Below are positions 32,980 through 43,164 of a stretch of DNA of 64,000 nt, in pieces. The stretch's first letter is position 1. Each line of letters starts with the position of its first letter. The stretch is from Lasioglossum baleicum. Its lineage: Eukaryota > Arthropoda > Insecta > Hymenoptera > Halictidae. Both the position numbers and the translations under genes were made by a program. The notes under the pieces were generated by a model. The model saw only the letters and a program-made list of their open reading frames with translations, was not told where the DNA came from and searched no databases. Location of the stretch: assembly GCF_051020765.1 (NCBI RefSeq), contig NC_134944.1, positions 1,984,001 to 2,048,000 on the forward strand, given 5' to 3'.

Positions 32980-34047
32980 TAGTCCAGTCAACGAAAACTT
33001 GTAGAGAGAAATGGAAGGAACACAATTTTTAACTTTGGATCTTTATTTGGACTAGTTAGGAGGTAAACATATTAAAAGTCCCCACTCCTAGGAGGTGAGC
33101 GGGGTGCAGGGGGGCACGTAGAAGCTCCCCTTTTTCGGTTTTCCGCTTATATCTCGGAAACTATGTGTCCTAACGATAAGACCATTCTATACAAAATTAA
33201 AGCCAACAAAATGTGCCATAAGATTGATTCGATTCAATTTTTCGGTATCTCTCATAGTTTCCGAGATAACCGCGCTCAAAGTTCACTTTGGTTTTATTTG
33301 TTCGAGTTAGTGCTTTTGATTCAATTTCAACTTCAATTTTTCAGTTTCAACTTCAATTTTTCAGTTTCAACATCAATTTCTCAATTTCAACTTCAATTCC
33401 AACATCAATTTTTCAATTTCAACTTCAATTTTTCAGTTTCAACATCAATTTTTCAGTGTCAACATTAACTTCTCAAATTTAACTTCAATTTTTTCAGTTT
33501 CAACTTCAAATGCACGTAGAAGGTCTCCCTTTTCGGTTTTCCGCTTATATATCGGAAATGATGCGTCCTAGCGGTAAGACCGTTCCATACAAAATTAAAG
33601 CTGACAAAATGTGCCACAGGATTGATTCGATTCAGTTTTTCGCTATCTGGCATAGTTTCCGAGATATACGCGCTTGAAGTTCACTAATTGTGCTGAAGAG
33701 TTAGCTAGTCAAATAAGGCAAAAACCGTAAGGCAAAAATTTCTTTCTCACAATTAGTGAACTTGAGCGCGGATATCTCGGAAGCTATGCGAGATAGCGAA
33801 AAACTGAATAGAATCAATCTTATGGCACGTTTTGTCAGCTTTAATTTTGTATAGAATGGTCTTATCGCTAGGACACATAGTTTCCGAGATATAAGCGGAA
33901 AACCGAAGAAGGGGACCACCTCCTAGGAGTAGGGACTTTTAGTATGTTTATCTCCTAACTAGTCCAAACAAAGTCCCAAAGTTAAAAATTGTGTTCTCCT
34001 TCCATTTCCCTCTACACCCCCCTTACGAGCATTCATTGACTGGACTA
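32980..34047. mobile_element. TAGTCCAG foldback MITE, copy B, expanded
   Basis: It runs from TAGTCCAGTCAACGAAAAC to ATTGACTGGACTA with ATA on both sides (32977-32979 and 34048-34050). The outer arms correspond to copy A. Its interior differs: after the first arm reaches CAAAGTTCACT it enters a 20-bp minisatellite (33326-33510), then restarts with a second, direct copy of the GGTTTTCCGCTTATAT...GTTCACTAATTG segment before the inverted arm. It is therefore 1068 bp rather than about 690. Confidence 0.8.
33326..33510. repeat. 20-bp minisatellite inside a foldback element
   Basis: About nine copies of TTCAACTTCAATTTTTCAGT and variants with ACATCAA or CTCAAT, in a constant 20-bp register apart from one 12-bp unit and one 21-bp unit. 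The frames reading SFNFNFSVSTS are translations of this repeat. Confidence 0.88.
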
Positions 34048-34050
34048 ATA

Positions 34051-35020
34051 CTCGTGAAATAGAGAAGAAAATAGAAGGCATTCACTTGTTCAACTAACAA
34101 ACCCGAAAGTCGAATGCTCCAAATGTCAAAATGTCCCGATTAGGAAACAATCGTCGACGAATACTGTGTTAAAATCGCGATTTTCGTGTCGCCGTTGTAA
34201 CAAATGGCCGACATGATTTCGCCCCAGTCCGAATTCTCCAGTTCTAGCGAAAAGAAACTAATTTGTAGAGAAGGGGGTTGCAGAAGGTGGCCCGTAAATC
34301 GTGATACAAGTGGGGTTGGCCCTGTGGCTCTCGCAATGGCGTAATCGATAAGGACAGTCACTCCGCATGGCAGCTAGTAACCAAAGCGATCGTCACTCGC
34401 TCACAGTCGAAAGGCGAGTTCGTTCGACGTCGCGCGCCGCGGCGCGGCGGTGCTTGATTACTCGCAATTCGTCGACGCGCCGCGCCGCGTAATCGATGCT
34501 TCAGAATCCGTATTTTATAAAGATCCGCTGTCCAATTATCAGTATACTTCTTGATTTGTTGTTTTCAATGATTTGTTGCCGAAACAAGTGTAGAAATAAA
34601 TAGATTCGTAGTATGTACTATGTACGTAACACGTGTAACGCGCTTAGCATCGAACGCTAAAGCCTGCGGGAAGTTGATGTTTTCGATTGCACGGTGTGAG
34701 CCAGTTTAGCCCTTAATTAAAAATAAAGCTTTCTTCTGACCTTATTTCCCATAGCGTCGTGTCCGTGCACGCATGTGAACTAGTTGGTAATTCCGTTAAT
34801 GACACTTCCCTAAGGAAGAAATTATGGGCAGGTAACACGCAATACTTTTACCAAGAAAGGCGTTTGAAACCTGGGTTTTAGCGAATTAAAACCTTCTCAG
34901 GAATCGCTCGTGACCACTGATATTTTAATTCGTTTTCTAGTTTACCGTGTCGTAACAAATCATGCTACAGTTATATTTTCCTCCTTCATCCGATTCCTTC
35001 CTTAATCGATAATTAAAAAC
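34051..35020. other. Unassigned region with GC-rich core
   Basis: Contains the GC blocks at 34431-34489. No gene was recognised. Confidence 0.4.
34431..34489. repeat. Paired GCGCG/GCCGC runs in opposite orientation
   Basis: CGCGCGCCGCGGCGCGGCGG at 34431-34450 is followed 25 bp later by GACGCGCCGCGCCGCG (34474-34489). The two runs are near reverse complements and could pair. Confidence 0.65.
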
Positions 35021-35130
35021 TAGCTCATCGGGAAGTTAGTTTAAAATCAATTGCAAAATTTGTACCGAACAAACAGACAGACAGACATACATACAGACAA
35101 GAAAGCGAGCTAATAAAAACGTGGTAATAA
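35021..35130 (+). repeat. Dispersed repeat R, partial copy
   Basis: TAGCTCATCGGGAAGTTAGT through an ACAGACAGACATACATACAG tract to GAGCTAATAAAAACGTGG. It matches 28278-28462 but lacks that copy's first 60 bp or so. Confidence 0.72.
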
Positions 35131-35982
35131 TAAATATGGATATCGTAAAAATGAAAGATTTCAAACGATGAATGTGTCATAACACAATACAAAATAATAA
35201 TTTGAAATAATTTGCGTGAACAAATTTTTCAGTTTAAAGTTTAAACCTGAAACATCGTCTAGTGGAATGAAAAGCGACGCGATAAATATTGCACCCAACA
35301 AAAAATAACTTTTTTATTACGCAGCTAAAAAAAGTCGATTTTTAAAATAGTAACACAGAACGGAATGATTGATTCTAGTGGATAAATGGTTGTTTTCCAT
35401 TCCATTCGTGAACATATCCATGAAAAAAATCCATGAAAAATACCTTTGCAGCTTTCGGTCTTGCCAATCCGATCTGTTTTTCTCTCGCGCGGCTGTCCCT
35501 TCGTTTTCCACTTCGGCCGTGTTTTTATCGGGAACAAAAAGGCTTCGTTTGTAATCGGAGAAAGATAAAATATGCAGGAATTGGTTTTGCATCGCATGAA
35601 TAATCGAAGTTTGATCCAGTGCCCGTTGTTTTGCCGTGCTTTTATCGATTACCGAAAGCCAATACATTAATTAATAATAACTAGCAACAGCACACGGACC
35701 ATATTACTGTTCTCCTCAGTTTTCTGTTGTGACGATGACATTCTACTTTATACCTATTCTACTCGATTAACCTGTCAATCTTTTTCATTTTCGAAGCACT
35801 TTACTCGCATTTCCTCGTAACAATCTAAATTGGCGGCTGTTTTCATTGTTCGTCGACTTCAATCGCGAAGTGTGCGTACAGCGAGAGCACAATCGGGCTA
35901 ATAAAAAGAATAAAAAACAGAAAACGTTATTCATGGTGGATTAAAAGAGTATTTACTCCGTTATGTTATACTATGTGTATCA
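35131..35982. other. Unassigned region
   Basis: Overlapping minus-strand frames at 35317-35667 have ATG starts but no domain that I recognise. I do not call them genes. Confidence 0.35.
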
Positions 35983-35990
35983 GAGTTGGG

Positions 35991-36310
35991 TAGTAATTAA
36001 TTACATCTTCAATTACAGGTGCAAAAGTGGACTATAATTACAATAAGAAAACGGTTAAATGGTCCAAAATATAAAAATGAGTGGTTTACAAGAACAATTA
36101 CACTGGAGTAATTGTTAGACTCAATTACAATTACTGTAATCGTGTTAAGTAATTGTAATTACTCCTTTCACAATCACTGTAATTGTAATTGTGGTCCGCA
36201 ATTACAATTACTGGCTGAGCCAATTGTAATTTTATTTCTGCAATTTCAAATGACAGTAATTGGCAACTAATTGTAATTGTAATTGAAATAAAACATTTTG
36301 CCCAACTCTG
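35991..36310. mobile_element. hAT-type MITE with CAGAGTTGGG termini and AATTACAATTAC interior
   Basis: CAGAGTTGGG and CCCAACTCTG form the ends. The flanking 8-mers ATGTGTAT (35983-35990) and ATATGTAT (36311-36318) differ at one base. The interior is made of repeated TGTAATTGTAATTAC and AATTACAATTACTG words in both orientations. Confidence 0.75.
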
Positions 36311-36318
36311 ATATGTAT

Positions 36319-36856
36319 AAGAGAGAAATGCAAAAGTCTCGTCCTTCCCGGTTAAAATGTGGAAAATTACAAGCTACCTATACATACTATCTAATATGTA
36401 TTCATTTTAGAAACAATCAAGTGGAAATTGTCACGTTTTGTGATGGAGCACTGCCACTCGCAGTGCATTTGCGTCGAGAATCTCCGTTTCGAAAAATATA
36501 CTGCGTTGCGTATAAACCAGTTTCATTTACAGAAAAAAAACGAATGAAATGAAAAGATTCGTCGCGGTGAACGTGATTTCAACTGCGACTGGCTAATGTG
36601 TCTGGACTATTGCGCACCATTTCTACTCGTAATGGACATAATGACGCGCGCGCGCGCGTTGTTATCTTCTCGGTTATTCGACCGTCCCCCTAATCATTGG
36701 TTTCTGCTAAGTTATAGCAGAAAGTAAATAACGACACCACATTTTCAATTTATAAATATTCGAACAAGTTAAAATAGAAAGATACGCTATAACGAAAATA
36801 TCAAAATTGAATTTATTCAGTAAACTAGCGCATGTAAACACGTTGTTTAAGAGTAT
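36319..36856. other. Unassigned spacer
   Basis: A (CG)n run of 15 bases lies at 36644-36658. No gene was recognised. Confidence 0.4.
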
Positions 36857-37170
36857 ATTGGGTTGATCAACTTTTCGAATTGAAATTTTTCAAACTATCT
36901 CTATCCATACATCACGCTTTTAACTTGTTCTTGTTCTGCACTGAATTTTTTCGTGGAAAATACGTTAAACAGCGGCGGGTCAAAGTGGTTGCAAAATGTC
37001 GAGCTGCACATAGTTTCTTCCGACCAGAACGATACACACTTTTTGATCGTGCGGGGTTAGTTTAGCTGCGAGTAACCATCGGACTGAGAGAAATAAAGCA
37101 TTTCAAATTTTTTCCACCAGAACCACTGGAACGATGAAATCGGTGTTCTGGGACCGCAACTAAAAATCGA
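36857..37170 (+). mobile_element. Possible mariner-type remnant
   Basis: TATTGGGTTGATCAACTTTTC at its start is reminiscent of mariner termini, and GTMKSVFWDRN can be read near 37131-37163, resembling the conserved SVFWD region of mariner transposases. No continuous frame exists. Confidence 0.3.
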
Positions 37171-37603
37171 ATATGTACAAAAGTTTGCGATATCGTTGTA
37201 AAAAGGACGCACAGTGGGCTGTATGCCCGATTTCAGCGGCCACAGTTAGTTCAAAATTCGCTCAATATTGAAACTGCTTGTAACTTTGCTAAAATTTATC
37301 CAAATTTGATGAAAAAGACAACCATTTTGAAGCTTGAGATTTCTACTTTTTGTACTGTATACAGTTTTTGCTGAAACGGATGTTCCGAGTGCAAAATTTG
37401 TCCATAAAGAGGAGCGTATATTAGATTGTAAAGTTTGTGTAGCTATTTTTCAATCAAGTACTGCGGATTACAATCAATATTTTAACGTTATTCGTCTATT
37501 TTATGTACACATTTGCGGGAAGTCATGTTGCATTATTTTGTTTTAAAGAAAGGTGTTACATATTTACTATATTATATTTATTATATATTTACGGGGACGA
37601 TGC

Positions 37604-37803
37604 TCCTTTAAAACCCATGATTTCGACGTAAGGGACAAAGATTGCGATGGTGTGCCAAAAAATTCGAAGATACAGATTTCCCAGCATTACTTGACGGAAA
37701 TCCACGTCAAACACTTGCAGAACTGCCAATTGAATTAAACGTCGATCGATCTACTTTTGGAAAACGTTTCCACACTATGGGAATTGTTTATACGCTTCTT
37801 TTC
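37604..37803 (+). pseudogene. Mariner transposase N-terminal fragment
   Basis: The translation reads KTHDFDVRDKDCDGVPKK, then after a 1-base shift FEDTDFPALLDGNPRQTLAE and LPIELNVDRSTFGKRFHTMG. This resembles the mariner DNA-binding region: the DxxVxDKxxxGRPKKFED block followed by a second helix-turn-helix ending KRLHxMG. The frameshift lies at the A6 run near 37656-37661. The catalytic domain is absent. The reading after HTMG is unrelated DNA. Confidence 0.75.
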
Positions 37804-38631
37804 AACAAAAAGGGGCGGAAACTTATTCGTATACCCAATATTAATAACTAAAAAAATGTATATAGTACAAAAGTGAATTTCTCTTAAAAGTATACCTTAT
37901 ACTTAGCTAAAAAAACTTCTATAAAACAAAAATCTGTTAGTGTATGTAAATAAGGTAACAATTATATACTAATAGGTGAATTCGTTGAAAAATGAAAGCG
38001 TGTTAACAGAATTTCAAACTTCCGACGAAGGGTATAGCCGGATAAGATAGTAAAAAATGCCCTTGAACCGAATTTAATCGCCGATGTGCCATTCGATAGA
38101 GCACCAAGAAAAACCATACTGTGCAAAATGTCAACCCTTTATCTCGATCGGGAGAGTAGTTATGGGGTAAAATCGAAAAATCAGTTTTTGGCCTATTTTC
38201 CCTAGTTAATGAAAAACCCAAATACATACTTTGCAATTGGTTTCAGATTTTTAAAATGGAAATCCTGCTTGTAAAAATTCAAAAACCTCAAAAAAATCGA
38301 AAAAATGCAGATTTCACATGGAAGTTCTAGAGTGACAACATTCATATTTTTACAGTAGCAGTATATTGTTATAAGTATTGTTCGTGAATTTTTTCAGATT
38401 TTTTGGTTTGGTGCGCCGTTGTTAAAAAAAATAATAACCGATTTTTTCGGCGTTTTTTCCGCGAAGAACTAGGCTAACCTTAAAATTATTACGTACTTTT
38501 TATTCTGTAAGTCTATCAGGCTCTGATAAACCTTGAGCATTGTACAGAAGTAATTAAAAAATGAAATCAATTTAATTAATATTTCTACAGTGTAAACATT
38601 ACATCTAGAAATATCAATCACGTTTCCAACA

Positions 38632-38670
38632 GCTCAGTTAGCTCATCGCGTTAGGCGTTCGACTGTGCTT
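38632..38670 (+). other. tRNA-like D-arm sequence, probably not a gene
   Basis: AGCTCAGTTAGCTCATCGCG and GTTAGGCGTTCGACT resemble the D arm and anticodon stem of a tRNA. No B box or acceptor stem follows. It may be a SINE relic inside the Transib-like element. Confidence 0.15.
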
Positions 38671-38821
38671 TATGGATACATGAATGGGAAAACGAATGAT
38701 GGGAGATTAGTTGAATATCTATTCAACTAACTTAAGCCACAAAAATTTTACAATTTATGTAGAGTTTAAAAAAAATTGAATTTTTACCGCTGAAATCGAG
38801 CATACAGTCCACTGTGGGACG

Positions 38822-39414
38822 CTTCGTTTCATTCTTTTTCACAGCTGCAATACACGAGAAATATGAACGATTCGCCCTTTTATCGTCTAGTCTGTTTCAT
38901 CTGTTATCGTTTAAGTCGCTGAGGCCGACAGCTGGACGAAGGCTAGTTAGTCATTCTTAAATGGCATAATTCCTTGTACTTGGCGATCTATTAAGAATAT
39001 CCCGCTGCTCCAACATGTAAATTCAAGCGCGTGTGTAGATCGCGCGCAGGCAGTCGCGGAGAAGGGGGATCACGAAGTTGGACGAATTTAATTTTCTAAA
39101 TATTCATAGAGCCCTGTGTCCCTCTGGCAACGATGGCGGCGGAAGGCTAGGTGAACACCATAAATATTCTATGTCGCGACATCGTAACTTGAAACAAGAG
39201 ACGAATACGGGATACCTCGGGTGGCGCGGCGGGCTATGCCTCGCCTCGCTACAACCCTAATGAATCCAACGAAATATTAAGTTATGCAATTATCCATGGG
39301 AATTAAACTTTACTTTCTGTGCCGGCTATTCCCAGACCGGGCGAATGGACGAGACCCGATCGCGGTTAGGCTCGCTCGATCGTTTAACGATGGAGTGGCC
39401 GCGCGACATCATTT
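38822..39414. other. Unassigned spacer
   Basis: Contains a GGCGCGGCGGG run near 39223. No gene was recognised. Confidence 0.4.
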
Positions 39415-39659
39415 TCAACACTTTACCTACCGGAAGCCTATTAATAGGTTTTTCAATGATTGTACTGTACCAAAAGAAAGCATAGAAACTTTCTTTTACA
39501 CTGCAATCTTAAATGAAACTATTAGATGACGTTATTCAGGGTGACTTGTTACTTCACAATGAAAACTGCTGTAGCTATTGAAGGTTACATTAAAATGTTT
39601 AGCCATGTATCCTCGATTTTTCAAAATTATGCAATAATCACCGGCCGGTAATGTGTTAA
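39415..39659 (-). mobile_element. piggyBac-type MITE, family C, copy 2
   Basis: The reverse complement starts TTAACACATTACCGGCCGG and matches 28911-29166. The right TTAA (39656-39659) is intact, while the other edge reads TCAA (39415-39418), a decayed TTAA. Confidence 0.72.
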
Positions 39660-40577
39660 GATTGAAAATCTTGTAGGTTTCGTTCGGCTAACAGCGTGAC
39701 GTAGGATGTCACACAAATGTGTAACGGAAGTTGTACCTTGGGGTAATGGGGTGGGGGCGGTTCTTAGGTAAATAGCGTTTATTATGTTTGCGTTCCGTAA
39801 TTCGACGATGTGTAAGGGTACTCTTCTTCTTTGCGTCGCAAATTTTGATCGTTCATTATTCTTTCTATGATTTTCTATGATTCTATCATTGAAACAATTG
39901 GCTCGTGATAGCTAAAATATGATATAAATATTCTCGATTCAATTTTGTCTAAATGTCTTGCAAATACTGCATAGAGAGTTGTTCCTGAATCTTGTTGTCG
40001 CTTTTCATTAGAGGATAATTATTTACCATTTCCAATCTTAATTTACTTCTAAACATTACTAGACTGCAAGAAGTTTCACTTCCGCTGCGCGTGGTTTTTT
40101 TAATATACATACTACATACTATATAAAATGAGTATAAAAGGAGTAGGTGCTATATTTACAGCGACAAAGAATTAATCGAACAACCAGTTTGAATTTTGAA
40201 TGTTTAGCACACGCTAAATAGCTAGATCAGGTTGTACAGTTCTCAACTGTTTACATTTCTCAACGGTGCCAAACACAGTGGTTATTGTTAGGCCAATAAT
40301 GGTAAACAAAGCTAATTAGCATTGGCGTACCACTGCTCTATTTACGAATGTATTTATAATTGATTGTACCTACGTAAATCCATAAAACTGTTATTAATTC
40401 ATAGATATATTCAATATACTATTTTACTTTAACAAATCGGAAAGCTGACGACTTAATAGAAACAAGTATGTACTATTATTAATGTCTGATATGCATAGTG
40501 CTAATATGCAAGAGCGAACAATCGTTAGTTATTCAAATAGACAATCTGTTTACTAATTTCGTGACTTTATTCGATTG
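39660..40577. other. AT-rich unassigned region
   Basis: No gene or repeat was recognised. Confidence 0.4.
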
Positions 40578-40585
40578 TTCATTAT

Positions 40586-40786
40586 TAGACTGCGGATCTT
40601 TATGCAAAATAAAAATTGTTTACATCAATTACAAAGAACAGGAGCCAAATAGAAGCGATATTCATTTTTCTATCATTTTAATAAGCTGAGCCTAATAAAT
40701 TAATGTTCTCATATTCTTTTAATTTGTCAACTGTGTCAAGTTGCACCTACTCATTTTTGTCATAAATGCATAAAATCCGCAGTCTA
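40586..40786 (-). mobile_element. hAT-type MITE TAGACTGCGG, complete copy
   Basis: TAGACTGCGGATCTTTATGC to AAATCCGCAGTCTA, with a perfect 8-bp duplication TTCATTAT (40578-40585, 40787-40794). It is inverted relative to the copies at 20792, 41754 and 57184. 201 bp, non-coding. Confidence 0.9.
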
Positions 40787-40794
40787 TTCATTAT

Positions 40795-41561
40795 TTCCCA
40801 GCAGAAACAGAAATTATAATTGAAAACGATTCGTTTACATTTTACATATTTGCAAATATGTTGTAATATAATATTTATAGGCGCAATTGTTTACAGTACA
40901 TAATAAATTCAATATTCATAAGCAGAATTGTACTCGTATTTTTGTTCGATCGAAAGAACCGAGAAATAATAATAAATACGTTCGAATAATTGTTGGAATA
41001 TTTATTCGAATGTTTATTAAACTCGATGAAAAATATTCGCATCGCGTTCGAGAGGTCACAAAAAAAGAAGTATAAATAAGATGTGGATTCCATTATGGTT
41101 TGTGTCCTGGTGCCGGGGACACGCTTTCGCCGAATTTGCAAATCCGCTGGGAGCCCGAAGAATATTCGAAATAGTGATCGTAAGGAATGCTAATTCATTG
41201 TTTTACTCGGACGTCGCGTAAATTGAGCTTAGCTGCCGATGCAGTTATCGATTTCAGATACGAGATTGCATCGTTTGTTCTATAGGATAGGGATAGAGCA
41301 TAGGGAAAAGCACGTAACCAGAGAATTCTGGAACTGTTAGTGGAAGTTTAACGAAGGCGTCTCTACCTTTAATCCGAACCTCCGCTGCTCGCCTAAATGT
41401 GTAAGGTGTAACTTTCTATATCATATGAAACCACATAAGACGCGTGCGTGGTCTCTGTTTCCCGGAGATAATCACTCCGGATTTGGACATTTTTCCGAAT
41501 TCTCTGAACGCTGCCTTGGACCAGTAAAATTAGCGCGAATAATTTAATCGCACTTGAAATA
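40795..41561. other. Unassigned region
   Basis: No gene was recognised. A minus-strand 88-codon frame (40875-41141) is AT-driven and has no domain. Confidence 0.4.
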
Positions 41562-41741
41562 TTAACCCTCTGCAATCGGACCTATTTTAACTGGAAAATT
41601 AAACATTTCTTTCGACCTAGAATAATTCCGTTCTATATTAATTCTTTTCTTTATATGAATATGAAATTGATATAGTACCTCACGCAATGCTTAAATGTTT
41701 CGTAATTTAAACAGAGTCGTCACTCAAGTGCTAAGGGTTAA
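41562..41741. mobile_element. piggyBac-type MITE, family A, internally deleted copy
   Basis: TTAACCCTCTGCAATCGG to AAGTGCTAAGGGTTAA, with TTAA at both edges. Compared with 12488-12737 it lacks about 70 bp of the right interior. Confidence 0.75.
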
Positions 41742-41753
41742 GAAAACGATTAC

Positions 41754-41963
41754 TAGACTGCGGATTTTATGCATTTATGACAAAAATGGGCACGTACAAT
41801 TTAAAACAGTGGAGGTATTAAAAAGATTTAAGGCCACCAGTGTATTAGTTTCATTAGTTTCACCTTAATAAGATAATTAAAAGAAGAACGAAATTTTCTT
41901 ATGGCTCCTGTGTCTGGCAATCAATGCAAACATTTTTTATTTTGCATAAAGATCCGCAGTCTA
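41754..41963 (+). mobile_element. hAT-type MITE TAGACTGCGG, complete copy
   Basis: TAGACTGCGGATTTTATGCA to GCATAAAGATCCGCAGTCTA, with a perfect 8-bp duplication ACGATTAC (41746-41753, 41964-41971). It lies only 12 bp downstream of the TTAA-flanked element. Confidence 0.9.
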
Positions 41964-41971
41964 ACGATTAC

Positions 41972-43164
41972 ACACTCGTTTTGCTAGATTAATTTACAAG
42001 GTGTTTCAGCTTGCAAAATGGAATCTGGAACGATTGAGAAACGTTGGGAGAAGCGCGCTGGGATTCTTTAAAATGACATTTGAACGGCAGCGTATTTGAC
42101 TGACGGAAGTCTAGAGTTTAGAAATAGATCGGCCTGATTACACAATGCGGGCGCGAGTTACGGGTTTTCAAGGTAGCCTACGCCATATAATCCATGTGGT
42201 TTTCCATGGAACCTCCTTCCATCGAAAAATGGGACGATCTGCCATCTTGTCGACCGTGCCATTATTTCGGGGAATTTTAAACTCTTTAAAACTTTTGGAA
42301 CTTTTATCGCGAACTTTTTTCAGTAGGTTGAATCGTTTAAAACTTTTCTGATCACCCGATCCTTTAAAAGTCGCCTTCGTCGACTGTTATCGAAAATTAT
42401 TTATTTGTTTACAATCTATATAAATATTTGCTTGAATGAATAAAAGATTAGAGCGACGACTCTCTCGATTGGGAAGTAGTAAGTAGTTTTTAGTTGATTT
42501 GAATCGCGTTAAAGCAACGCGGATAGCACGGTGGGCCAAAGGAAGAACGTGTTGGTACATATGGCGGCTGATTTGAATTAAAGCGCGGTAATTTGAATAC
42601 GAGACTGTGAATCCAAGTCCAGCACGCTGGATCGGATAGAAATTGTGCTACAGGAGCTCGAGGCTCTGGTAGAGAGACATTCGGATTTCTATGAAATCGT
42701 TTTCGTGCGGTGGCCACGATGTTGATCCCTGACATTGCTAAGCTTCGCAGCCAGTGCAGTGTAGGCACGCTCGCAAACTGACAAGTAAAGACCTCGCGTG
42801 TCTGCTGTGCACGTAGAGATGCATAAACGGTGACACTTCTCTTTGTTCTTGCGCGGCTCGTACAGGCATTATTCAGATTTAAATTGCAACGCATTCCACT
42901 TTTCCGACTTTTTTTTCCCTACGACCACTCAAGTAAAAGCGAGCCCTTTGAGATGGCGCGGCGCGCAGCGCGCGACGCGAACCAAAACTGTTGTCACGGC
43001 CGCCTTCTAATTGTTAGTTTGGCTCTTGCAGGCGTCATGGACGGTCTAATATAAATTTACATACTCGTTGAAAATTCTAATCCTTATGTCTATGGTATGG
43101 TCTAAGGTAAAACATGCAATTCATACATATAAATTAATCTGTGATCTCACCCTGGAGCATAATA
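41972..43164. other. Unassigned region
   Basis: A CACGGTGGGCCAAAGG at 42537 resembles a Transib-like terminus with no partner. A 134-codon minus-strand frame (42490-42894) has no recognisable domain. A GGCGCGGCGCGCAGCGCGCG block lies at 42956-42975. Confidence 0.35.

Larger units (their letters stand above)
37210..38816. mobile_element. Transib-like element with CACAGTG ends and 5-bp target duplication
   Basis: CACAGTGGGCTGTATGCCCG at the left is mirrored by CGAGCATACAGTCCACTGTG at the right; the inverted ends pair over about 30 bp with two mismatches. GGACG is repeated exactly on both sides (37205-37209 and 38817-38821). A GC-rich 5-bp duplication next to CAC-starting heptamers is the Transib pattern, and CACAGTG equals the consensus V(D)J signal heptamer. 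No Transib transposase is visible. The interior is AT-rich and holds a mariner transposase fragment (37604-37803) as an older passenger or nested insertion. Confidence 0.65.

Noticed and set aside
33163..33482. Frames rich in FNFNFSVSTS
   Set aside because: Translation of the 20-bp minisatellite.
38632..38670. tRNA gene
   Set aside because: D-arm-like words only; no B box, acceptor stem or T arm.
42490..42894. 134-codon minus-strand frame
   Set aside because: No recognisable domain or splice context. I could not support it as a gene.
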